Shown in pieces: positions 1-7,002 of a DNA stretch of 9,316 nt. Below the pieces are notes generated by a model, which was not told where the DNA came from, did no database searches, and saw nothing but the letters and a program-made list of their open reading frames with translations. The translations under genes were made by a program, and so were the position numbers. This DNA comes from Oscillospiraceae bacterium (GTDB taxonomy: Bacteria; Bacillota; Clostridia; Oscillospirales; Ruminococcaceae): positions 2,653 through 11,968 of the forward strand of contig DNUB01000166.1 in assembly GCA_003508605.1 (NCBI GenBank), given 5' to 3'. Numbering within the stretch: position 1 is the stretch's first letter; each line of letters opens with the position of its first letter.

Positions 1-64
1 CGAGTCATACGAGCCATGAGGAAAAACGATTATTATAGTCTTTTTCGGAGGAAATAAAAGCATT

Positions 65-3000
65 ATGATAAAGAAAAAACTTTTTGCGGGAATTGCAGCG
101 GCATCGCTTATCTTTTCTCAGTTAAGCGTATTTGCCGAAAACGCTCCCACAGAAAACGAACCTGTAAACGAGCCCGATCAGGTGGTGATTCCAAGTGAGA
201 CCGAGACTAAGTTTGTTTTGCCAAAAAATGTTAGAGCTACAGTTATCACTCCTTCCGTAGATTTTCTTAAAGAGAACGGGGAGGAGGGAACTGCGGCGGA
301 GGAGCTTGACGCATTATATGCGCAGCTGTCGGAAATCGGCTTGAATACGGTTTACATAAAAACCGTATATGAGGATAAGGCGTATTATAATACCGATATG
401 AACAATACGGGGGAAGAGGATTATATTGCTTTGGCTTTAAGCAGAGCCATGGAAAACGGCTTCCGTACATATATGGTTTATGATTTGAATTATGCGCTGA
501 AGAACGCAGACAAAAGCACCGATAAGCTGGATCATGTTATTTCCGACGCTCACCGCTTTGCCTTGAAATATAAGTGCGACGGCATTTTAATAGATAATTA
601 CTATGGTGAAAAAACCTCGGAAAGCTATGCGGATTATATGCGGAACGGTTCGGGAATAGGTTACGACAATTGGCTTTACGATTCTAATGAAATGTACTTC
701 TCCGCCGTAAGCGAGGTCATTCATATAACCGACAACAGTATTCCCGTAGGCATTCTTATAAATGATATGTGGGCAAACAGCGAATCCAAGGAAGAAGGAA
801 GCGAGACAAAGGATTCCGTTCAAGCCTTTTTTGACGGGTTTTCCGATACTAAAAAATATGTGGAAAAGGGTTATGCGGATTTTTGTGCGGTAAATGCTTA
901 CGGCTCTACAACCAGCTCGACTCTGCCCTTTGAAAATGTTACAAAATGGTGGAACGACTTGGCGGAGGCTAACGGGCTGATTCTCTATGTAGTGCATTTT
1001 AACGAGTATCAGGGACAGAACAGAGAGGGCTGGGCAGCTGTTGACCAGCTGTTGAAGCAGCTTACATTATCGAAGGATCTGTCCGCCTTTGGCGGAAGTG
1101 TTTTTCATTCCTGCGGCAGTCTGCTTACCGATACTGCGGTTACCGAAAATATAACAAAGTTTTACGGTGATCAGATAAATGAGGATACTCTTTTTGAAGG
1201 GCTGAAAATGCAGTCGCCTTCAAAGCTGAGCTTTGTTACCTATGAGCCTTATGTGGATTTTATGGGTACCTTTGACGAAAACTTTGAAGTAAAGTTTAAC
1301 GGAATGAATGTTACCCGCAACAGCGCAGGCTACTTCTACTTTGAAGAACCCCTGGATATCGGTATGAACACCTTTACTATCGAACATAAGGGAACTGCCT
1401 TTCAATACCGTATCGAAAGACAGGTAATCACCATAAAGGAGCTTGATTCTTCCATAGCGGAAGGAAAATCCCTTACAGTAAACGGAGGAAGCAGGATCGA
1501 AATAGCCTGCACCGCTTATGAAGGCGCAAACGTTACCGCTGCCCTTAACGGCAAAACAGTTGCCCTTAAGGAAAGCGAAAGCAAAACGGACGAGGACATC
1601 AACAGCTCTTACAGAAGATTTGTGGGATACTATACCGTGCCTGAGGGAATTATCGGGCAGGAGCAGAATTTAGGCACTATACTTGTTTCCTCCGAATATG
1701 CGGGCTACAAAAGGTCGCTTTACGGTGCTTCCGTTAAGGTTTTGGCACTTCCCGAGCCTCCCAAGCCTATAGAACCGATTTTAGGCGATCAAAATTCCGC
1801 AGGGTCGGGAGAAGTTGTGGGAACGATGGATCCCGTGCATTCAAATACCGAAAACGTACAGTATATAAAGGTCTCCAAGGATTACACAAACGTTTTTAAC
1901 GGGAATACCGCAGGTTTTGATCCCACTCCCGATTTCTCTCAGCTTCCTGCGGGAACATTGGATTATCTGCTGGCCTCCTCCGGCGATTACTACATTACCG
2001 AAAGCGGCAAGCGTTTTAAGCAGACCACCGTTTCTTCTTTCTCGGATACGGGCTTGGGCGAAAATGCTTTGGTGGTTAAATCCACAGGTACCAGCGGACG
2101 GTATTCGTATTTTAAAATTAAGCTGGATTACAAAATAGGCTACAAAATTGATTTTGTGGGAAATAATTACTTCAGCGGCGGTGACGGTGATTTTTATCTT
2201 AATAATTTTACCGCCACGCACGTATATATTACATTTGACAATATCACCTCGGTAACAAAGCTCCCGAGCTTTGAGTACAACTATGTTTTCAGCGGGGGAA
2301 AGTGGGAAACCGTTACCGTAGACGGAATACCCCGATTTCGAATGGTGCTTGCTCTCCGTCAGCCGGGAGTGTATTCGGGCTGCGGGGCAACCTATGACGA
2401 CGAGGGAGATTTATTGTTAAAATTCAAAATCCTTACAAATTCCCTTCAGGGAATGACAATAGGAATAGACCCGGGTCACGGCTACACAAGACCGGGAGTT
2501 TTCGATCCCGGTTCAATAGGCTATATCAGGGAGGTTGACGCCAATTTGGCAATAGCCAAGGAGGTTGAAAGACAGCTTAAGGCTTTGGGTGCAAATGTCG
2601 TAAGGCTTAAAACCGAAAGCGAGGTAGCCGAGACGGAGGAACGCCCCAACATACTGCGCCCTTACGGAATAGATATGTTTATTTCCATTCATTCAAATAA
2701 AATGAAGGGAGTAGAAACGGCAAGAGGAACGGAGGCTTACTACTTTACCCCCTACAGTCAGCCACTTGCTGCGGCTGTTTCCGCACAAATCGCCGATTAT
2801 TTTACTCACAACGTTTACAGCGACGGCGCAGATAAAAACAGAGGCGCAAAGTACAGTTATTATTTGGTAACAAAGCAGCAGGATTTCCCCTCTATCCTTG
2901 TGGAAACCGCTTTTGTCAGCAATGAGGAGGATGCGCTTGCTCTTGCCAACCCCGAGCATCAGAAGAATATTGCAGCAAGAATAGTAAAGGGAATACAAAG

Positions 3001-3271
3001 CTACATCAGCAGAAGCAATATCGGCACTATTTCCAGCGGAGCAAGTCCGACACAGACGCCCGAACAGACTACGCCCGAAGCTTCAGAAGAGCCTCCCGCC
3101 GTTACAACCGCCGAATCAGCCGCTGAGACCACCGAGCCGGCGGTCACTACGGCGGAGGATGCTACCGAAACGGAAGCCGTATGGGAAAACACAAGCTCAT
3201 ATGATTATTCCGTGAGTCCTTCCGACGGCGGAGCGGTTACTCCGGATATTTATGAGCCAAGTGCGGCTTAG
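65..3271 (+). CDS. Secreted GHL10-like / N-acetylmuramoyl-L-alanine amidase fusion protein
   Basis: Predicted exported peptidoglycan hydrolase of 1068 aa. Residues 1-24 form a signal peptide (basic MIKKK, hydrophobic core, cleavage likely after VFA). Residues about 35-365 resemble the GHL10 (DUF187-type) TIM-barrel family: an early VRATVITPSVDF strand, a DGILIDNYY segment (172-180) where the family usually has DGIHFDDYF, and a VGILINDMW strand. About 370-780 is beta-rich spacer sequence, Ig-like in its first part, that I cannot assign firmly. Residues about 798-980 are an Amidase_3 domain, which cleaves the MurNAc-L-Ala amide bond. Its expected zinc ligands are H805 (DPGHG), E823 (REVDANL) and H876 (SIHSN), and the catalytic glutamate is E947 (VETAFVSN). 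The last ~85 residues are a Thr/Glu/Pro/Ala-rich tail with PAVTTAE at 1011-1017 and 1025-1031. There is no LPXTG, SLH or LysM anchor. The ATG has a strong GGAGGAAA Shine-Dalgarno site (47-54). The amidase assignment is firm; activity of the N-terminal barrel is inference. Confidence 0.9.
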   Translation: MIKKKLFAGIAAASLIFSQLSVFAENAPTENEPVNEPDQVVIPSETETKFVLPKNVRATVITPSVDFLKENGEEGTAAEELDALYAQLSEIGLNTVYIKTVYEDKAYYNTDMNNTGEEDYIALALSRAMENGFRTYMVYDLNYALKNADKSTDKLDHVISDAHRFALKYKCDGILIDNYYGEKTSESYADYMRNGSGIGYDNWLYDSNEMYFSAVSEVIHITDNSIPVGILINDMWANSESKEEGSETKDSVQAFFDGFSDTKKYVEKGYADFCAVNAYGSTTSSTLPFENVTKWWNDLAEANGLILYVVHFNEYQGQNREGWAAVDQLLKQLTLSKDLSAFGGSVFHSCGSLLTDTAVTENITKFYGDQINEDTLFEGLKMQSPSKLSFVTYEPYVDFMGTFDENFEVKFNGMNVTRNSAGYFYFEEPLDIGMNTFTIEHKGTAFQYRIERQVITIKELDSSIAEGKSLTVNGGSRIEIACTAYEGANVTAALNGKTVALKESESKTDEDINSSYRRFVGYYTVPEGIIGQEQNLGTILVSSEYAGYKRSLYGASVKVLALPEPPKPIEPILGDQNSAGSGEVVGTMDPVHSNTENVQYIKVSKDYTNVFNGNTAGFDPTPDFSQLPAGTLDYLLASSGDYYITESGKRFKQTTVSSFSDTGLGENALVVKSTGTSGRYSYFKIKLDYKIGYKIDFVGNNYFSGGDGDFYLNNFTATHVYITFDNITSVTKLPSFEYNYVFSGGKWETVTVDGIPRFRMVLALRQPGVYSGCGATYDDEGDLLLKFKILTNSLQGMTIGIDPGHGYTRPGVFDPGSIGYIREVDANLAIAKEVERQLKALGANVVRLKTESEVAETEERPNILRPYGIDMFISIHSNKMKGVETARGTEAYYFTPYSQPLAAAVSAQIADYFTHNVYSDGADKNRGAKYSYYLVTKQQDFPSILVETAFVSNEEDALALANPEHQKNIAARIVKGIQSYISRSNIGTISSGASPTQTPEQTTPEASEEPPAVTTAESAAETTEPAVTTAEDATETEAVWENTSSYDYSVSPSDGGAVTPDIYEPSAA

Positions 3272-3279
3272 GCGGCATA

Positions 3280-3324
3280 GGCGGAAAATGCAAATTTCCC
3301 TGCACTAAACACGGCCTTTTCGCC
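3280..3324 (+). terminator. Imperfect inverted repeat after the amidase gene, possible weak terminator
   Basis: GGCGGAAAA (3280-3288) pairs with TTTTCGCC (3317-3324), giving eight base pairs with one bulged G. A smaller TGCA/TGCA dyad (3289-3292 with 3301-3304) lies inside the loop. It begins 9 bases after the TAG stop. The bases that follow (AATTTG) are not a convincing U-run, so it may be a 3'-end stabilising structure or a poor terminator. From here to 3411 I see only AT-rich sequence. Confidence 0.35.
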
Positions 3325-3411
3325 AATTTGTCTGCAATCTGATGAAAAATAGTATTAAATCGTATCTTTGTGTAGTTTTTACAACTTTTTTATTTTTACT
3401 GTAATATCTAC

Positions 3412-3440
3412 TTGCAATTTGTACAACGTTTTGTTATAAT
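3412..3440 (+). promoter_or_regulatory. Sigma-A-type promoter with extended -10, upstream of purA
   Basis: TTGCAA (3412-3417) and a perfect TATAAT (3435-3440) are separated by exactly 17 bases. TG at 3432-3433 makes an extended -10 (TGnTATAAT). The upstream 50 bases are very T/A-rich, as in UP-like elements. Transcription should start near 3447, leaving a leader of about 80 bases before purA. This is the best promoter in the window and probably drives purA and perhaps ymdB and spoVS. Confidence 0.85.
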
Positions 3441-3456
3441 GTATTTGTATAGAACT

Positions 3457-3483
3457 GTCGAAAAATAATTTCGTTTTTCGGAC
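3457..3483 (+). other. Hairpin in the purA 5' leader
   Basis: CGAAAAA (3459-3465) pairs with TTTTTCG (3474-3480) across an 8-base loop. GT (3457-3458) can extend the stem with AC (3482-3483) past a bulged G. A shorter competing 3' arm, TTTCG (3469-3473), can pair with CGAAA (3459-3463), so two exclusive folds exist. There is no U-run after the stem, so it is not a terminator. It lies inside the transcript predicted from the promoter at 3412-3440. The leader is too short for a standard purine riboswitch. Confidence 0.4.
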
Positions 3484-3506
3484 GGCTTCAGAAAGATAAA
3501 GCGGAA

Positions 3507-3513
3507 GAAAGGA
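3507..3513 (+). promoter_or_regulatory. Shine-Dalgarno site that decides the purA start
   Basis: GAAAGGA ends 12 bases before the ATG at 3526. The in-frame TTG at 3514 directly abuts this site and could not be used with it, so the ATG is the start. A very similar leader (GAAAGGAT, then A/T-rich bases to the ATG) precedes the SPFH gene at 7879-7900. Confidence 0.7.
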
Positions 3514-3525
3514 TTGAAAATTTTA

Positions 3526-4800
3526 ATGTCAGCAAGTATAGTGGTCGGCACTCAATGGGGTGACGAGGGAAAAGGCAAGATAATAGACATAATTGCCTCG
3601 CGCGCCGATGTAGTAGTGCGTTCTCAGGGGGGAAACAACGCCGGACACACAGTTGTGAGCGGCGGTGAGACTTATAAGCTTCACCTTATCCCGTCGGGAA
3701 TACTTTATAAAAACACTCTTTGTCTTATAGGTGCGGGTGTTGTAATGGATCCCAAGGATTTTACGGCGGAAATGGATATGCTTGAGGGCAGGGGGATTTC
3801 TCTTAACAATCTCAGAATAGATCCCAGAGCGCATATTACCATGCCTTGGCATATCGAATTGGACGGGCTGTCCGAAAAGTTCAGGGGAAATGCGGATATT
3901 GGCACGACCAAGCGAGGAATCGGTCCTGCCTATATGGATAAATACGAACGCTGCGGAATAAGAGCATATGATCTTATCCATCCGGAGATTTTTGCGGAAA
4001 AAGCACGTACCACGGGAAAGCTTAAAAATAAGATAATAACCGAGGTTTACGGCGGTAAGCCCGTAGATATCGAGGCGGTAATTAAGGAATATTCCGAATA
4101 CGGAAAGCGTATTGCAAAATATGTTGACGATGTTTCGGTAACAGTTTACAATGCGGCTAAAGAGGGCAAGACCATTATGTTTGAGGGAGCACAGGCTACC
4201 CTGCTTGACATAGACTTCGGCACATATCCTTATGTTACCAGTTCTCACCCGGTTTCTGCAGGCGTTTGCGTAGGCACGGGCGTCGGTCCTATGATCATCG
4301 GAGATGTAATAGGCGTCGCCAAGGCTTATACCACAAGGGTGGGGAAAGGACCTTTTCCCACCGAGCTGCAGGACGAAACGGGCGACGCCATAAGAAACAA
4401 GGGCGGCGAATTTGGCACCACAACGGGCAGACCCAGAAGAACGGGCTGGTTTGATGCGGTAATTGTACGTCATTCCGTAAGAGTAAACGGACTTTCAAAA
4501 TTGGCTATCAACAAGCTTGATACTTTAAGCGGAATAGGGGACTTGAAGGTTTGCACCGCTTATGAAAAAAGCGACGGCACTATTATAAGGGATTTCCCTC
4601 CCGTTCTTGAGGAGCTGGCAGAATGTAAGCCCGTTTATGAGACTCTTGAAGGCTTTGTCGAGGATATTTCGGGCTGTAAAACCTTTGAAGAGCTTCCCGA
4701 ATCCTGTAAAAGATATATTGAAAGGTTAGAGGAGCTTTGCGGCTGTAGGATCGCCATGATAGGAAACGGTCCCGACCGTACTCAGATCATAGAGAGATGA
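3526..4800 (+). CDS. purA: Adenylosuccinate synthase
   Basis: Cytosolic enzyme of 424 aa that joins IMP and aspartate using GTP to make adenylosuccinate, the first committed step from IMP to AMP. The N-terminus has the family P-loop-like signature GTQWGDEGKGK, with catalytic D13. GGNNAGHTVV carries catalytic H41, the same numbering as E. coli PurA. Other family blocks are present: GTTKRGIGPAYMDKYER, EGAQATLLDIDFGTYPYVT, GPFPTEL, the TTTGRPRRTGWFD block, LAINKLDTLSG, and NGPDRTQII at the C-terminus. The length is normal and no key residue is missing. The start is set by the Shine-Dalgarno site at 3507-3513, not by the upstream in-frame TTG. It is the first gene after a strong promoter and lies 81 bases before ymdB, so the two may be cotranscribed. 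Confidence 0.98.
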   Translation: MSASIVVGTQWGDEGKGKIIDIIASRADVVVRSQGGNNAGHTVVSGGETYKLHLIPSGILYKNTLCLIGAGVVMDPKDFTAEMDMLEGRGISLNNLRIDPRAHITMPWHIELDGLSEKFRGNADIGTTKRGIGPAYMDKYERCGIRAYDLIHPEIFAEKARTTGKLKNKIITEVYGGKPVDIEAVIKEYSEYGKRIAKYVDDVSVTVYNAAKEGKTIMFEGAQATLLDIDFGTYPYVTSSHPVSAGVCVGTGVGPMIIGDVIGVAKAYTTRVGKGPFPTELQDETGDAIRNKGGEFGTTTGRPRRTGWFDAVIVRHSVRVNGLSKLAINKLDTLSGIGDLKVCTAYEKSDGTIIRDFPPVLEELAECKPVYETLEGFVEDISGCKTFEELPESCKRYIERLEELCGCRIAMIGNGPDRTQIIER

Positions 4801-4803
4801 CTG

Positions 4804-4844
4804 AAGCTCTTCGCTGCCGAGCTTTGAGAGCTTGCATATCTCGG
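4804..4844 (+). other. Overlapping inverted repeats between purA and ymdB
   Basis: AAGCTCT (4804-4810) pairs with AGAGCTT (4827-4833) across 16 bases. CCGAG (4817-4821), inside that loop, can instead pair with CTCGG (4840-4844), so the two stems exclude each other. A third small dyad, ACAAG (4845-4849) with CTTGT (4858-4862), follows. None has a proper U-run, so this is not a clear terminator. It could be an RNA processing or weak attenuation site between the two genes. Confidence 0.35.
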
Positions 4845-4881
4845 ACAAGGCAATACTCTTGTTAAATAGAAAGTTAGCTTA

Positions 4882-5646
4882 ATGAATATTCTTTTTGTAG
4901 GCGATATAGTCGGACAGAATGCCTGCCGTGACTTTACGGCAATTCTTCCGGGCTTAAAGCAAAGGTACGGCATTGACGTAACGGTAGTGAACGGAGAAAA
5001 TTCCGCAGACGGAAACGGAATAACGCCCTATTCGGCGGATTTGCTGTTAAGCGGCGGCGTAGACGTTATAACAGGCGGAAATCACAGCTTTAAACGGGCG
5101 GAGATGACATCGCTTTTTGAAGAAAGCAGCATTATAATCCGACCGGCAAATTACGGAGACGGGTGTGCGGGAAAAGGCTTCTGTATTCTTGATTTGGGCA
5201 GCCGGTCACTGGCAGTAATAAATTTGATCGGCACGACCTATATGCAGGCGGTTGACAATCCGTTTCACTGCATTGACAAAATTTTAAAGGAGATTGATAC
5301 AAAAAACATACTGGTTGATTTCCACTGTGAAACAACCTCTGAAAAAAAGGCATTGGGGTACTACCTTGCTGGTAGGGTATCTGCTGTTGTAGGTACTCAT
5401 ACTCATGTACAGACCGCAGACGAATGTATTCTCGAAAACCACACAGGCTATATAACGGATGTGGGAATGACGGGAGTTCACGAATCGGTTTTAGGCGTAG
5501 ACAAGGACATTATAATTGCTCGACTTACCACATACTACCCTCAAAGGCATATTTACGCAAAAGGAAGGACAACTGTTAATGCGGTGGCTTTGGAGATAGA
5601 TCAGAAATCCGGAGCATGCCGCAGTATCAAGCGTATTTTTGAATGA
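4882..5646 (+). CDS. ymdB: YmdB-family metallophosphoesterase (2',3'-cyclic nucleotide 2'-phosphodiesterase family)
   Basis: 254-aa cytosolic metallophosphoesterase. In Bacillus subtilis the family member YmdB hydrolyses 2',3'-cyclic nucleotides and influences the choice between motility and biofilm/sporulation programmes. The metal-binding set is complete: GDIVG with D8, NGEN with E39-N40, GGNH with N67-H68, DFHCE with H148, and GTHTHVQTAD with H173 and H175. E39 lies at the same position as the glutamate reported as essential in B. subtilis. The GMTGVHESVLG block near the C-terminus also fits the family. One variation: GNH is followed by SFKRAEM, where many relatives have a Trp-Asp. The Shine-Dalgarno site (AGAAAG, 4868-4873) is modest. 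The start gives the canonical MNILFVGD N-terminus. spoVS follows 39 bases later, as in Bacillus, but rny, the usual upstream partner, is replaced by purA. Confidence 0.93.
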   Translation: MNILFVGDIVGQNACRDFTAILPGLKQRYGIDVTVVNGENSADGNGITPYSADLLLSGGVDVITGGNHSFKRAEMTSLFEESSIIIRPANYGDGCAGKGFCILDLGSRSLAVINLIGTTYMQAVDNPFHCIDKILKEIDTKNILVDFHCETTSEKKALGYYLAGRVSAVVGTHTHVQTADECILENHTGYITDVGMTGVHESVLGVDKDIIIARLTTYYPQRHIYAKGRTTVNAVALEIDQKSGACRSIKRIFE

Positions 5647-5660
5647 GGGCTTTGACCCTC
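5645..5660 (+). other. Small hairpin between ymdB and spoVS
   Basis: GAGGG (5645-5649) pairs with CCCTC (5656-5660) across a 6-base loop. The 5' arm starts inside the ymdB TGA stop. No U-run follows, so read-through into spoVS is expected. It may only mark the mRNA junction. Confidence 0.35.
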
Positions 5661-5685
5661 GTGGCATGAAAGGAAAGGTGCAAGT

Positions 5686-5946
5686 ATGGAATCGGTAAAA
5701 GTATCGGCAAGGTCTGTTCCAAAGGCAGTGGCAGGAGCTATTGCTGCAATTATCAGAGAGGGAAAAACCGTAGAGGTTCAGGCTGTAGGTGCAGGAGCGG
5801 TAAATCAAGCCGTCAAGGCTATTGCCATCGCCTGTGTTTATATGCAGGAGGAAAATACGGAAATAGTTTCCGTTCCCGCTTTTGCAGGAATTGACATTAA
5901 CGGAGAAGAAAGAACTGCTATCTGTTTTAAGGTTGAGAAAAGATAA
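5686..5946 (+). CDS. spoVS: Stage V sporulation protein S
   Basis: 86-aa small protein, the same length as B. subtilis SpoVS and closely matching it from memory. Shared features are the N-terminal VKVSA start, SVAGA/AVAGA, the GAGAxNQAVKAxAIA centre (about residues 36-48), PAF (about 64-66), and GEERTAI near the C-terminus. SpoVS is a compact Alba-like protein thought to bind nucleic acid. In Bacillus it is needed for spore coat/cortex maturation and affects septation. The Shine-Dalgarno region AGGAAAGGTG (5671-5680) is strong and well placed before the ATG. It lies directly behind ymdB, a conserved pairing in Firmicutes. Its presence supports a spore-forming lineage, although spoVS also occurs in some non-spore-formers. 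Confidence 0.97.
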   Translation: MESVKVSARSVPKAVAGAIAAIIREGKTVEVQAVGAGAVNQAVKAIAIACVYMQEENTEIVSVPAFAGIDINGEERTAICFKVEKR

Positions 5947-6020
5947 GCTTTTATATTTGTTGATCTATATCGATTTTGGTTATTTTGTTCTTGAATATTT
6001 TTTTCCGATAAGCTTTCATA
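5942..6020 (+). repeat. Short direct repeat bracketing the spoVS to Tim44-like gap
   Basis: GATAAGCTTTTATA (5942-5955, overlapping the spoVS stop) recurs as GATAAGCTTTCATA (6007-6020) with one mismatch, 65 bases apart. Each copy contains the palindrome AAGCTT. Between them the sequence is AT-rich. I find no clean terminator and no convincing -35/-10 pair here; the best guess, TTGTTG-18-TATTTT (5957-5986), is poor. The repeat could be a binding site pair or chance in AT-rich DNA. Confidence 0.4.
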
Positions 6021-6040
6021 AAAATTCGGCATTGCCATGA

Positions 6041-6047
6041 GAGGAAA
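6041..6047 (+). promoter_or_regulatory. Shine-Dalgarno site that decides the start of the first Tim44-like gene
   Basis: GAGGAAA lies 5 bases before the ATG at 6052. An earlier in-frame ATG at 6037 overlaps this region and lacks its own ribosome site. Starting at 6052 also gives a textbook signal peptide beginning MKKKAF. Confidence 0.75.
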
Positions 6048-6051
6048 TTAT

Positions 6052-7002
6052 ATGAAAAAGAAAGCATTTGCTATATTGGCGGTAATTATTGCCATACTGT
6101 GTCTTTGTTTATCCGTTGCTGCCTTTGACGGCAACGATTACGGCGGCGGAGGCGGCGGTGATTGGGGCGGCGGCGACTGGGGCGGCAACGACTGGGGCGA
6201 CGATTACAGCTACAGCAGCTCCGGTTCAGGCTCAGGCGGCTTTATCGGTTTTCCGTCGGCAGTGGTGGTAATTATTGTTGTAATTGTCATTATAGTGATC
6301 TCCAAGAAAAAGGGTAACGGCAATTCCATGGGCAACGTAGTTCCGGGGCAAGGCTCTCAGGGCAGATTTGTTCAGCTGCCTAACCGAAATGACCAAATTC
6401 AGGAGATTCTCCGTAAAAAGGATCCCAACTTCTCTGCGGACGATTTTGTGGCATACAGCAAGCAGGTGTTTATAGATATAGAAAATGCGTGGTGCGCACG
6501 TGATTTGTCATCTGTCAGACCTGTTATGCACCAAAATCTTTACAATACCACTCAACAGCAGGTGGAGGGAAAGAAAAGGGACAAGGTCGTTCCTCATCTG
6601 GAAAGCATTGCCATTAACACGGCTTATCTTACAAGCTTTGTAAGAGATAAGGATTACGAGTATCTTACCGTTTATCTTAACGCCCGTATGATAGATTATC
6701 AGACGGACGAGACAACGGGCAATATTCTTAAGGGCGACAGGACTACACGCTGGGATATGCGGTACAAGATGAAGTATATAAGGACCACGGGTACTTTGAC
6801 AAAGGACAAGACCGAAAATACCCATGGATACAACTGTCCCAACTGCGGCGCACCTCTTGAGATCACCTCGTCGGGTGAATGTCCCTATTGCGGTTCGGTT
6901 GTTTCCACAGGAGATTACTCTTGGGTTCTTGCGGACTTCACTACCATTCGCAACGATACGGTTGACGACGGAATAAGAATTTCGGATGAGGATCAGCAGT
7001 AA
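6052..7002 (+). CDS. Membrane-anchored Tim44-like domain protein with zinc ribbon
   Basis: 316 aa. Residues 1-24 look like a signal peptide or first membrane segment (MKKK, then a hydrophobic stretch ending SVAA). Residues 26-52 are an unusual Gly/Asp/Trp-rich stretch with DWGGGDWGGNDWGDD, then a Ser/Gly linker. Residues about 67-84 are a Val/Ile-rich membrane helix followed by KKK. The rest should therefore be cytosolic, with only the Gly-rich loop outside. Residues about 112-300 resemble a Tim44-like (NTF2-type) domain, with the DFVAYSKQVFIDIENAWCARDL helix region and RPVMHQNLY. A C4 zinc ribbon (C262, C265, C277, C280; CPNCGAP and ECPYCGS) is inserted before the final strand (SWVLADF). Bacterial Tim44-like proteins with a Gly-rich linker after a signal sequence are a known type, but their function is poorly defined. 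The stop overlaps the next start, so the two genes are translationally coupled. The Tim44 assignment is from sequence pattern only. Confidence 0.8.
   Translation: MKKKAFAILAVIIAILCLCLSVAAFDGNDYGGGGGGDWGGGDWGGNDWGDDYSYSSSGSGSGGFIGFPSAVVVIIVVIVIIVISKKKGNGNSMGNVVPGQGSQGRFVQLPNRNDQIQEILRKKDPNFSADDFVAYSKQVFIDIENAWCARDLSSVRPVMHQNLYNTTQQQVEGKKRDKVVPHLESIAINTAYLTSFVRDKDYEYLTVYLNARMIDYQTDETTGNILKGDRTTRWDMRYKMKYIRTTGTLTKDKTENTHGYNCPNCGAPLEITSSGECPYCGSVVSTGDYSWVLADFTTIRNDTVDDGIRISDEDQQ

Noticed and set aside
1..64. CGAGTCATA at 1-9 repeated near 7783-7791 as a possible dispersed repeat
   Set aside because: A 9-base match is expected many times by chance in a window of this size, and the flanks do not match.
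2693..3192. Minus-strand open frames opposite the amidase domain and Thr/Glu-rich tail
   Set aside because: Low-complexity or unrecognisable translations opposite a well-supported gene; no independent start signals.
3514..3525. A four-residue extension of PurA from TTG at 3514
   Set aside because: The TTG directly abuts the only Shine-Dalgarno site, leaving no spacing; the ATG at 3526 also gives the standard catalytic residue numbering (D13, H41).
3441..3525. A purine or other riboswitch in the purA leader
   Set aside because: The leader from the predicted start is only about 80 bases and I cannot find the conserved core of a purine riboswitch or any other known class.
3529..4473. A 314-codon open frame on the minus strand across purA
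   Set aside because: It lies entirely opposite purA, whose protein is unmistakable. The translation resembles no family I know and there is no good ribosome site; it reflects codon bias of the sense gene.
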